Part shown: piece after piece, positions 34,256-43,673 of the stretch
Layout: every line of letters begins with the position of its first letter
Position numbering within the stretch: the stretch's first letter is position 1
NCBI GenBank assembly: GCA_958450325.1
Contig: OY288251.1
Coordinates: 17,606,976-17,670,975, forward strand
Origin: Agrostemma githago
Lineage: Eukaryota; Streptophyta; Magnoliopsida; Caryophyllales; Caryophyllaceae
Reading direction: 5' to 3'
Length of the DNA: 64,000 bases
The notes under the pieces: generated by a model
Seen by the model: only the letters and a program-made list of their open reading frames with translations
Told to the model about the DNA's origin: nothing
Databases searched by the model: none
Program-made: the position numbers and the translations under genes

Positions 34256-37200
34256 ATGGCTACTAATGCAACCATTCAACTCGGAAAGGATTCTTGGCTT
34301 AGGTCCGTTATGGACAAATGTATCTTGAAAGACGATGGAAGTAATTTCATCGAGTGGGAGTCTACCATTAAAGGTGCGGCGTTGTCCGACAACGTCCTTC
34401 GTTACTTGAACGAACCACCACCCAACGAACCCGGTCCTCGAGCCGCCCCGGCACAAAGGACCGCTTATGAGGAGTATTTGAAGATATCCAACGATATCAA
34501 GAATGTCTTGATATGGTCAATGTCTCCAAAACTCAAGCTTCAATACATTACCCTTAATGCATATGAGATATTCTCAAGGGTTACGACGGCTTTTTCCCAA
34601 TCACCCGATATCCGTCAATATGAGGCTATGATGAAATTCTTCGAGGGTAAGCTAGAAAAGGGCCAAAAAGTGGGTCCTCATGTGCTCAAGATGATTGAGC
34701 ATATTGACACACTAGAGCGTCTAGGGTGTAGCATTCCCAAGAAGCTTGCGATCGGTCGCATTCTTCACTCACTCCCCTCCAAGTTCTCCCAAATTAGGGT
34801 GAACTATTATATGCATGGCATGGACAAGAGTTTCCAAGAGCTTCATGCACTCCTCAACCAAGCAGAGAGGGACATGGAGGCTAGTGGGAGTGAGAAGAGA
34901 GACATGCTCTCCATGAAAATGAAGAATCTCAACCTTGGGGTTCAAAAGGGTAAAAACAAGGGTAAGACCAAATTCAAGAGACATGGAAAAGACAAGAACA
35001 AAGGGAAAGCTATTGAGAATAGCAAACCTAAGGCTAAGGTTAACAAACATGCCGACGCCGATTGCTATCATTGTAATGGCAAGGGACATTGGAAGCGCAA
35101 TTGTCCCAAATATTTGAATGAATTGAAGAACAAGAAAGACGAGAGTGAGACTCCGTCAGGTATTGTCCTCACTTCCCTCTATATGATAGACATTAACTAT
35201 ACTTGCACTTCCACTTGGGTATTAGATACCGGATGTGGTTCTCATCTTTGTAATCATTTACAGGGCATGAGGGACGTGCGAGCACTAGCCAAGGGTGATG
35301 TAGACCTACGCATGGGAAATGGAGCTAGAGTAGCCGCTATATCCGTAGGCACTTATGTACTCACTCTAGCTAGTGGTTTAGAGTTGTATTTGAATAATTG
35401 TTATTTCGTACCAACTTTAACTAAGAACATTATCTCCATTTCCGTACTTGATATGGAAGGTTTTTCCTTTATGATTAAGGACAATTGTTGTACTTTTTCA
35501 TTTAATGACATGGTTTATGGTAAAGCTACGTCTATCGGAGGTATTTATGTTCTAGATAATGTTAATGATGTATATCATGTAGAAAACAAGAAGCTCAAAA
35601 CGGGTGAACCTAATCAATCCTACCTTTGGCATTGTCGTTTAGGACACATAAACGAACGACGCATAAAGAGACTTGTTTCAACGAAACTTCTCAAACCATT
35701 TGATTACGAATCTTATGGTGTATGCGAGTCTTGCATATTAGGCAAGATGACTCGTGCTCCTTTCTCAAGTAAAGGAACACGAGCAAGTGAGGTATTGGGC
35801 CTTATACATACCGATGTGTGTGGCCCAATGACTATCACCGCTAGGGGTGGTTACAACTACTTCATCACTTTTACCGACGACTTAAGTAGATATGGGTATG
35901 TCTACTTAATGAGGCATAAGAGCGATGCTTTTGAAAAGTTCAAAGAGTTTCAAAGTGAAGTAGAGAACCAATTGGATAAAAAGATTAAAGTACTACGATC
36001 CGATCGTGGCGGTGAATACCTAAATAATGAATTTGATTCACACCTAAAAGATTGTGGCATAGTATCACAATGGACTCCTCCTGGCACACCACAGTTGAAT
36101 GGTGTGGCCGAAAGGAGAAACCGAACTTTATTAGATATGGTTCGGTCCATGATGAGTCTCACTGAGCTTCCTGATTCATTTTGGGGTTTTGCCATTTTGT
36201 CCGCAATATTTTCACTAAATCGAAGCCCAACTAAAGCAGCCAATAAGACACCATATGAGATATGGAAGGGAAGGGTTCCTTATTTGTCGTTCATGAGAAT
36301 CTGGGGTTGTGAGGCATATGTTCAGAACAAGTCTGACAACAAACTCGCACCAAGATCCGACAAATGTCTATTTGTAGGGTATCCAAAGGAAACACAAGGC
36401 TATTACTTCTACAATCGTCACGAAAACAAAGTGTTTGTGGCACGTGACGCTGTCTTTCTAGAGAATGACTTCATTTCTAGAAGACAGAGTGGGAGAAAAT
36501 TTGAACTTGATGAAGTCCAAGAGCCACAAACCGAAAATGAAGTGGAGGAAAGCGTTCCCTCCTCCTCGGATACGGTTGTTGTTCCCTTTGAACCTAGGAA
36601 ATCCACGAGGATTAGTCATCCTCCTGATCGATACCTTGGTATTGTCGAGGAAGATGCGTTAGACATGTTGCTTTGCGAAAGTGACGAGCCTAACACCTAC
36701 AAGGCGGCCATATCTAGTCGTGATTCCATGCAATGGCTTCAAGCCATGCGATCCGAAATGGATTCTATGCACGAAAACCAAGTGTGGGATTTGGTTGATT
36801 TACCTGAAAAGGTGAGACCTCTTCAGTGTAAATGGATCTTTAAGATCAAGAATGGCATAGATGGACATAGAGATGTCTACAAAGCTAGATTGGTGGCAAA
36901 GGGTTTTACTCAAGTTCATGGTCTTCACTATGACGAAACCTTTGCTCCAGTCGCAATGCTTCGCTCCATAAGGATTATCCTAGCGATTGCCGCATTTCAT
37001 GATTATGAGATTTGGCAAATGGATGTCAAAACCGCCTTCTTGAATGGGATTCTAGAAGAGGAAGTGTATATGACACAACCAGAAGGTTTTGTAGATACAT
37101 CTAATCCTAGGAAGGTATGCAAGCTTAAGAGATCCATTTATGGTCTTAAGCAAGCGTCCAGAAGTTGGAATCATCGCTTTGATCATGTTATCAAACAATA

Positions 37201-38266
37201 TGGTTTTGCTCGAAGTGTCGAGGAACCTTGTTTGTACATGAAGTTTAGTGGGAGTAAGGTAACCTTTCTTGTCTTGTATGTGGATGACATACTTCTTATC
37301 GGGAATGACGTTCTGATGCTTGCTTCCGTAAAGGAGTGGCTTGGAAAGCACTTCCAAATGAAAGATTTGGGAAATGCACAATGTATTTTGGGTATTCGGA
37401 TCCATAGAGATAGATCCAAAAGGACGTTGGTATTAAGTCAAGAAGCTTATATAGATAAGATTCTTGATCGATTCAAAATGAAAGACTCTAAGAGAGGCTT
37501 TCTTCCCATGAGTCAAGGTACCATTTTGTGCAAGTCACAGTGTCCTACCACACCCGAAGAAATTGAACGCATGAAGTTGATCCCATATGCTTCCGCGGTT
37601 GGATCAATCATGTATGCCATGACGTGCACTCGTCCCGATGTTTCGTATGCTTTGAGCATGACGAGTCGTTATCAAGCCAATCCAGGTGAAAGTCACTGGA
37701 CAGCCGTGAAGAACATCCTTAAGTACTTGCGAAGGACCAAGGATTCGTTCTTAGTGTTTGGAGGGGATACTGAATTACGTGTAAGAGGTTACACGGATGC
37801 CAGTTTCCAAACCGATCGGGATGATTTGAAATCCCAATCCGGCTATGTTTATATGTTGAATGGAGGAGCCATTAGTTGGAAGAGCTCCAAGCAAAGTGTC
37901 ACCGCGGATTCTACAACAGAAGCTGAGTACGTCGCGGCTTCGGAAGCTGCAAAGGAAGCTGTTTGGATTCGTCAGTTTTTGGAAGGACTAGGAGTAGTCC
38001 ACTCCGTCGAAGATCCTATCACCATATATTGTGATAACAGCGGGGCTATTTTTCAAGCAAAAGAGCCCAAGTCTAGCAATAAGTCTAGACATGTACTTAG
38101 GAAATACCACGTGATAAGAGATCTCGAGGAAAGGAAGGAAATCGATATATGTAAGGTTGGGACAGACGATAATATCGCTGATCCTTTAACCAAGCCTCTT
38201 TCAAAGGCTAAACATGATGGTCATGTTGTTGCAATGGGATTGAGAAAAGTCCCGGATTTTCCTTAA
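34256..38266 (+). CDS. gag-pol: Copia Gag-Pol polyprotein, intact frame
   Basis: 1336 codons without interruption. In order: Gag (residues 1 to about 260) with a retrotran_gag region; CCHC knuckle CYHCNGKGHWKRNC (about 269-282); aspartic protease active site TWVLDTGCGSHL (about 320-331); integrase zinc region WHCRLGH ... CESC (about 458-497); integrase core with HTD (about 518), RSDRGGEY (about 580) and NGVAERRN (about 612); reverse transcriptase with QMDVKTAFLNG (about 920) and YVDDILL (about 1006); RNase H with YTDASFQ (about 1180), TTEAEY (about 1220) and CDNSGAI (about 1258). All catalytic residues looked for are present. The ATG at 34256 is the first in frame before the conserved gag start. 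The element may be mobile. Confidence 0.95.
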   Translation: MATNATIQLGKDSWLRSVMDKCILKDDGSNFIEWESTIKGAALSDNVLRYLNEPPPNEPGPRAAPAQRTAYEEYLKISNDIKNVLIWSMSPKLKLQYITLNAYEIFSRVTTAFSQSPDIRQYEAMMKFFEGKLEKGQKVGPHVLKMIEHIDTLERLGCSIPKKLAIGRILHSLPSKFSQIRVNYYMHGMDKSFQELHALLNQAERDMEASGSEKRDMLSMKMKNLNLGVQKGKNKGKTKFKRHGKDKNKGKAIENSKPKAKVNKHADADCYHCNGKGHWKRNCPKYLNELKNKKDESETPSGIVLTSLYMIDINYTCTSTWVLDTGCGSHLCNHLQGMRDVRALAKGDVDLRMGNGARVAAISVGTYVLTLASGLELYLNNCYFVPTLTKNIISISVLDMEGFSFMIKDNCCTFSFNDMVYGKATSIGGIYVLDNVNDVYHVENKKLKTGEPNQSYLWHCRLGHINERRIKRLVSTKLLKPFDYESYGVCESCILGKMTRAPFSSKGTRASEVLGLIHTDVCGPMTITARGGYNYFITFTDDLSRYGYVYLMRHKSDAFEKFKEFQSEVENQLDKKIKVLRSDRGGEYLNNEFDSHLKDCGIVSQWTPPGTPQLNGVAERRNRTLLDMVRSMMSLTELPDSFWGFAILSAIFSLNRSPTKAANKTPYEIWKGRVPYLSFMRIWGCEAYVQNKSDNKLAPRSDKCLFVGYPKETQGYYFYNRHENKVFVARDAVFLENDFISRRQSGRKFELDEVQEPQTENEVEESVPSSSDTVVVPFEPRKSTRISHPPDRYLGIVEEDALDMLLCESDEPNTYKAAISSRDSMQWLQAMRSEMDSMHENQVWDLVDLPEKVRPLQCKWIFKIKNGIDGHRDVYKARLVAKGFTQVHGLHYDETFAPVAMLRSIRIILAIAAFHDYEIWQMDVKTAFLNGILEEEVYMTQPEGFVDTSNPRKVCKLKRSIYGLKQASRSWNHRFDHVIKQYGFARSVEEPCLYMKFSGSKVTFLVLYVDDILLIGNDVLMLASVKEWLGKHFQMKDLGNAQCILGIRIHRDRSKRTLVLSQEAYIDKILDRFKMKDSKRGFLPMSQGTILCKSQCPTTPEEIERMKLIPYASAVGSIMYAMTCTRPDVSYALSMTSRYQANPGESHWTAVKNILKYLRRTKDSFLVFGGDTELRVRGYTDASFQTDRDDLKSQSGYVYMLNGGAISWKSSKQSVTADSTTEAEYVAASEAAKEAVWIRQFLEGLGVVHSVEDPITIYCDNSGAIFQAKEPKSSNKSRHVLRKYHVIRDLEERKEIDICKVGTDDNIADPLTKPLSKAKHDGHVVAMGLRKVPDFP

Positions 38267-39119
38267 GTTATCTAAGATGTAATAATTGGATATTGTAGCA
38301 ATTTTTACATTTATGATAATAGCATTCATTGTTCGAGTTTCAATATGAACTTTTTGTTTAGTTTGACTAAACCCATACTTTGTTCATTCGAATGGATTGT
38401 GAGACAATCTTGAACCCTATTCAAGTGAACGTTTGAACATAGTATTTTTGCCCCTTGTCACCTAATGAGGTGACGACTCGGAGTGACAAGATTGTAAGTT
38501 GATCGATGGTTAGTTCAAGACCATGGGGTCATGGAGATGACTGGTCATTTACATAGGCAGACTGATTGTCACTCTGCCGGGCAGTGACCACAATAGAGTC
38601 CCTTATCAAATTAGTTGAAGCCTGGTCGTGGCGGGGATTTCTATTTTATTCCTATGAGTCGATTGTTTAGACTGGCGACCATTTATCTGAGTCGGTGCAG
38701 TTTCCGATTGGCTTAGGTTGGTGTCCTAAGTCGTGCCGTGAAAGGAGGCTGATGGGCATCTTCTGGGTCATGGTGATCTGCATTATACAGTATAAGTTGG
38801 GTCAACAGGAATTGTCCACCCACGTCGGGTACATACGTCCTTGGGCCACTCGAGGAGAAGTAACTGGAAATGCGTGGCCACGCTCGGAAATAGATCTATG
38901 GTAGATTTTCCGGTCAAACAGTTATTCTCCAGATCGAGAAAACCACTCTTATTATATTTAAATCACAAGTGCGACCTGAAAGACACCTTGTGATGAGTGG
39001 GAGGATGTGACATCAAAGAGACAAGAGAATCGGTAGCGCACAACTTGTGTAGACAAGTGGGAGATATTGATGGAGTAGGAGTACTCCGCAATATAGTGGC
39101 TACATGCACAACTTGTATC
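38267..39119 (+). other. Copia 3' untranslated region
   Basis: No credible gene lies between the stop codon and the polypurine tract. Around 39049-39105 an imperfect copy of the polypurine tract plus LTR start (GACAAGTGGGAGATATTG then ATGGAGTAGGAGTACTCC) precedes the real one by about 67 bp. Confidence 0.7.
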
Positions 39120-39133
39120 GGACAAGTGGGAGA
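39120..39133 (+). promoter_or_regulatory. Copia polypurine tract
   Basis: GGACAAGTGGGAGAT lies directly before the right LTR. It is the expected plus-strand primer. Confidence 0.8.
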
Positions 39134-39134
39134 T

Positions 39135-40450
39135 TGTTGGAGCGAGTGTCCTCCACAATAGTGCATTGATATATTAAATCTCATGAGCGGAATATATTTG
39201 GGATAATTAGTACATTGATACTCCACGTCAGTTGATTAACGTAAATCCGTAACGCTCAGCTGACTAGAGTTAGACGTTACTGTCGTATGACGGCGGTGAT
39301 CAGCTGATCCCTTTTGGTCACACCTATAGGATGAGACCCAAATAGAAGACTAATTATTTGTATCTGATACAGCTAATTAGTTCCTTGCGTATATAGTGAT
39401 ATATGCATGGTAACGAGAGTTACATATTGGAGATAGAGTTTGGAACTCTGTCCGATTAAGTTTATTAGTCTATTATACGATAATTGACTGAATAAATTTT
39501 ACGTCTTATTTTAATACGATTAAATAAGACCTAATTTGGTATTTAAACGTTAATTACTAAATTAGTTGAGGTTTTGTATGCTTTTATGGATAGTGGTAAT
39601 TAGCCGTTAATATATTTACAAGGAGTTGTAAGTTTAGCTAATTGATTATTATTATTAATATGGGACCTATTATATATAGATATAATAGTAATATACTACT
39701 TAAGGAGTTAAGTGTATATTATTTGATGTGATCAATTATGGAGATAATTAATCATGTCACACATTGCATTTGTATGACAAATGACAATAAATAAGGACCC
39801 ATTTTTATGTACATGTGTGTGTGACACACTAGTAAATATAATGACAAATGTGGTTGTTCTTATTTTACTACATACATAAATAATAGTAATAATGACACTA
39901 GACACATGACATAAGCATGCAAATAAAATTAAAAGCTAATTGGTCTTCCCATGTGGGGTGGCCGGTTTTGGGGAGCTAAAAAGGGGACTATTTGTTCACT
40001 TATTTACTCCATCCCATCATCATTCATGCATGTGCATTTTTTTGAGCTTTTACCTCATCTCTCAAAAACTCTCTCTAAATACTAGTATTCATCTTTTACT
40101 AGAGTAGTAATAGATTAATAATATTAGTATTGTTTTATCACTACTATTATCTAGTTAATAATACTAGTGATTATTTGGGTTGATTCTTGGTGCAACTTGA
40201 AGGAGATCTTCTACTTTGAAGATTCAAGGTTTTGGAGGATCATCCATACTATTATTAGCTCAAGAACAATAAGAAAAGTAGTTTTCTTGTTGTGCCCAAT
40301 ATTTCCTCATTGTTCATGTAAGGAAATCTCTTCATATATCTAGTTTTTGTCATTTGATGTCATGCATGTAACTAGATCTTTATATACTAAATTAACAAGT
40401 AATTTGGTAACTAATTAGAGGAGTCTAATTAGTGGGTTTCGAACCCTTCA
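39135..40450 (+). mobile_element. Copia 3' LTR
   Basis: 1316 bp, same length as the 5' LTR and about 99.7 percent identical by eye. Followed by the target duplication TCAAC at 40451-40455. Confidence 0.95.
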
Positions 40451-40509
40451 TCAACAACCCTAATCTTTGGGGCTACTAAGTTAAAACAAACCGTAAGATG
40501 GAAACTTAC

Positions 40510-40671
40510 ATCCTCGATGCGCAGCTGGTTCACCAGCACATTCTCCGATGAGTAGTGACTCATTGTACTCTTAGCCTGAGCCAACCTCCATTCAATCCCC
40601 ACCGGAAACCTAACCGGACGAGAACGCACCGTCCTAGGTGCCAACCGAGGGGAATAGGAATAAGTCTAAGC
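40510..40671 (-). pseudogene. LARD-2 antisense gene, exon a
   Basis: On the minus strand an open block of 54 codons (contains RFPVGIEWRLAQAKS and VLVNQLRIED) is framed by an acceptor (TTTTTGCAG before 40671) and a consensus donor (GAT then GTAAGT after 40510). It joins exon b in frame across an intron of about 140 bases that now also holds the copia element. Upstream exons and a start codon were not found. The minisatellite begins 300 bp further right, so the gene may be 5'-truncated. The family is not recognised. Confidence 0.55.
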
Positions 40672-40977
40672 CTGCAAAAACCCAAAAACATCATTAGCAA
40701 ACCAAACCAAACTAGGTGAAACCTAAAAACCTCCTCTAATCAAAATCAACCCCCAGTAATAAATGAACACAATAAACACTAGCTAACAAGAAGCTGACCA
40801 AAGCAAATTAAATTCTGAACCATTCAAAAACAAATCTGAACAAAACAAATTCGAACGAAACCTGAAGCATTAGAAAAACGAATTCAAAACCCGCGAACCT
40901 AACGAATCCCAAATAAGTTTTAAATCTGCAAACTCCATTGAATCCCAAAGCATTCTAAAGGTAATTGAAGTCAATTA
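40672..40977. other. LARD-2 sequence between exon a and minisatellite
   Basis: A-rich sequence without a supported gene. In antisense orientation it would be intron or upstream sequence of the LARD-2 antisense gene. Confidence 0.5.
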
Positions 40978-41793
40978 ACGAGCCCCTTGTAGCGCTCAAA
41001 ACCAATTTAAAACGAGTCCCTAGTAGCATTCAGTTTAACTCAACGAGCCCCTTATAGCGCTCAAAATAAATTTAATTCAAAACCAATGTGTCCTTAGTAG
41101 CACTCGGAATCAAAAAATTTTAAACGAGCCCCTTGTAGCGCTCAAAACAATTTTAAACGAGTCCCTGGTAGCACTCAGAATCAAAACAATTTTAAACAAG
41201 CCCCTTGTAGCGCTCAAAACAAATTTAAACGAGTCCCTAGTAGCACTCAGAATCAAACAATTTTAAACGAGCTCCTTGTAGCGCTCAAAAACAATTTTGA
41301 ACGAGTCCCTAGTAGCACTCGATTCAATTCAATTTTTAATGAGTCCCTAGTAGCACTCAGTTCGATTCAACGAGCCCCTTGTAGCGCTCAAAACCATTTT
41401 AAACGAGTGCCTTGTAGCGCTCAAAACTTTTTTAAACGAGCCCCTTGTAGCGCTCAAAACCATTTTAAACGAGCCCCTTGTAGTGCTCAAAACTGTTTTA
41501 AACGAGCCATTTGTAGCGCTCAAAACCATTTTAAACGAGCCTCTTGTAGCGCTAAAAATTGTTTTAAATGAGCCCTTTGTAGCGCTCAAAACCGTTTTAA
41601 ACGAGCCCCTTGTAGCGCTCAAAACAATTTAAAACAAGTCCCTAGTAGCACTCAGTTTAATTCAACGAGTCCCTGGTACCACTCAGAATCAATTAAGTTT
41701 TAAACTAGTCCCTGGTAGCACTTAAAACCCAATTTTGAATGAGTCCCCAGTAGCACTGAATTTAATTTAAAACCCAATTTTAAACGAGTCCGT
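40978..41793. repeat. 33-40 bp minisatellite at the LARD-2 right end
   Basis: More than 20 degenerate units of two alternating forms: ACGAGCCCCTTGTAGCGCTC followed by AAAACCATTTTAA, and ACGAGTCCCTAGTAGCACTC followed by AGAATCAA. The central part (41400-41620) has a strict 33-bp period, so the minus strand reads as an 11-residue peptide repeat (SATRGSFKTVL). Each unit contains a short inverted pair GAGC...GCTC. The array stops at the inverted LTR. Confidence 0.9.
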
Positions 41794-41795
41794 GG

Positions 41796-42890
41796 TGTAG
41801 ACGTCCGTCCGCACCGCCCAACGCCCCGCGCGCTCCTGCACGGGACCGACCCGATTTTCAATGTGTGGTGGCGGCCACCCACGCGGCCCCCTCCCTGCTA
41901 GGGGCCGGTCCGATCTCGCATACGGGGCGAAATGTCGGACCTTGATTTGTATGACGATCCGGACTTGTACAAGACGGGTGCGGGCACCCGTGTTTCCGTT
42001 TTGGAATCGATCGAGTCGTGGTTGTAAATGTTTAAAGGCCGATTTGTTTGGTATGATGACCTTTTTAGTGAACTGAATTCGTTGCCGATTTGTGGAGTCG
42101 CCACCGAGTCAATTATGGGGACTCGGAAACCGTTCAAGTCAACTTTGATCCTTTGCTTGCTCAAATTTGAGTGGCACGGGACCTAAAGATAAAGACTTGT
42201 ACCCTTAAGCACACCATGCCTGGAATGACTCTCATTGCCAATGGTTTCAGACATCTAGAAACCATCGATTCTGAGTAAGGGGTGAGGCTACGTATTGGGA
42301 AGCCAACATCCAATAGATGTCAACACCAAATCCCGCCCGCACTATGGCGGCTTCTACTAATCAATCGGTGGGCTGATAATCTAGTTCTTTTATTGTGATG
42401 GAAATAATGTAACATCCGTTGTTTTAACCATATACCTTTTGCTATGTCGGTTGTTTAAGGACAAGTAAGTATTGTCGTCAAAGTAGTTGTGTTTACATTC
42501 TTTGCATGCGATTTCACGTGACAAGCAGGCCATGAAAAGATGCACGTAGGAGAGTAGAGAGTACTAGTATTATACATATTAGCAAATCAGTTTTAACGTG
42601 ATAATACGGATATTAGTCGTTCTCGTGGTATACCTTACCTGGTATTCTGCTTAAGATGCGTCGGTTCGGTATTAATAGAGATGCATCGAACCTAATAAGG
42701 TGAGCACCCGGACTAATACGGAACCCGACCATCATTTTGTTCAGTTTTAGTTGTTTTACGTCTTGAATTCTGTGTTAGGTGATTTAGCATGCGATTATGA
42801 GGTCATAAAAGCAATAAATCATACAAAAAACTGTAAATGGGAATGTAAGTAAATCACATTATGAGGAGTTGCACCCTCGGAGTATACACT
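41796..42890 (-). mobile_element. Inverted LARD-2-type LTR, left part
   Basis: Reverse complement of the LARD-2 LTR family. The LTR 3' terminus is at 41796 (TGTAGACGTCC on the plus strand) and it runs to 42890, where Tat-B interrupts it; the rest is at 54868-55370. It keeps the terminal 300 bp that the left LARD-2 LTR has lost, including GGAGTCGCCACCGAGTC. No primer-binding site or polypurine tract adjoins 41796. Confidence 0.85.
42886..42890. repeat. Target site duplication of Tat-B, left copy (ACACT)
   Basis: The same bases follow the right LTR at 54863-54867. Removing Tat-B and one copy restores the LARD-2-type LTR (GTATACACTAAACGGG), as seen intact in reverse complement near 24560. Confidence 0.95.
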
Positions 42891-43576
42891 TGATTAGGGT
42901 CGGCAGCCTGATACTAACAACCTGCTAGGCAGGCTCCCAGAGGATTGCCAATTAAAACCCAGAAACCGACCCGGCAAACAGTCAAAGGAAATAACATGGA
43001 AGTGGGAAGAACTACTACGGAAAACAGCCAACCGCCGGGCCAGCAGGGTGACGCGCCCTGCTGGAGCTTAGCTCTCGCAGCTCAAAACCCGCCTACCCCC
43101 TGGGGACATCTCCGCATACAGGGCAGGGATCCCCAGGGGCCCTCTTGTCATTTTGCCTAAGGTAATTGGGGGTGGGTGGATGAGAAGACGCCACTTGTCA
43201 CCTCCTTATCCACCCATTCTCCTTCTACTTCCCTCTCTTGTGGGAAGGTATAAATACTCTCCCATTTCCCACAAGAAAGGGGTTGGATTTTCTCTCTCTA
43301 GAACTCTTACTCTAAAATCGCCGCCTAGTTCCTCACGAGCTAGGTTTCTTAAGGCATTTACGGACTGACTTAGGCATCAGAGAGGGTTTCCTCGGACAAC
43401 CTCTGAGGCCCTGTGTGCTCTGTGTGCAGGGAGCCTGCCAATTCCGCCGGGAAGGTCCGACTGAAGAAGTAGGAGGAAGGAGAGTCAGTCAAGATCGACC
43501 AGTGAACATTCAAAGCAACATCGAATAATTCGAACCCGAATTTCACGTCGGGTAGATTGATTCCAATACCGGAACA
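42891..43576 (+). mobile_element. Tat-B 5' LTR
   Basis: 686 bp from TGATTAGGG to CCGGAACA, with TATA box TATAAATA at 43249-43256. Complete, unlike the 3' copy. Confidence 0.9.
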
Positions 43577-43577
43577 A

Positions 43578-43597
43578 TTTGGCGCCGTCTGTGGGGA
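43578..43597 (+). promoter_or_regulatory. Tat-B primer-binding site
   Basis: TTTGGCGCCGTCTGTGGGGA, one base after the LTR, is the common primer-site pattern of plant Tat/Athila elements. Confidence 0.9.
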
Positions 43598-43673
43598 AGA
43601 TCTGGTTGTATCCACGAATTACCCACAAAAATCAACCATTCCAATTACAAAAACTAAGCCAATCAAAGTAATC

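Larger units (their letters stand above)
31224..40450 (+). mobile_element. Near-intact Ty1/copia retrotransposon
   Basis: Complete 9.2-kb element: LTRs 31224-32539 and 39135-40450, each 1316 bp, primer-binding site, long leader, one uninterrupted gag-pol frame, polypurine tract, and the 5-bp duplication TCAAC. By eye the LTRs differ at only about four positions (near 31336, 31407, 31512 and 31828 against the right copy), about 0.3 percent, so the insertion is recent. Domain order protease-integrase-reverse transcriptase-RNase H defines Ty1/copia. The lineage within copia was not determined. Confidence 0.95.
23459..41795 (+). mobile_element. LARD-2: gag-only element with antisense gene, hosting a copia insertion
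   Basis: A left LTR starts TGTAGACACCC at 23459. The interior holds a sense gag, about 2.3 kb without genes, antisense exons, and a minisatellite up to 41795. No protease or pol is present. The copia element 31224-40450 is nested inside. Gag and parts of the 3' region are homologous to LARD-1, and the zinc finger is of Tat type. A plus-oriented 3' LTR is not found. Instead an LTR of the same family lies inverted at 41796-42890 plus 54868-55370, so the right end has been rearranged. Confidence 0.75.

Noticed and set aside
41347..41622. Minus-strand ORF with an 11-residue repeat (SATRGSFKTVL)
   Set aside because: It is produced by the 33-bp minisatellite; units outside the strict 33-bp stretch break the frame and there is no promoter or conserved start. 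Kept as a repeat only.
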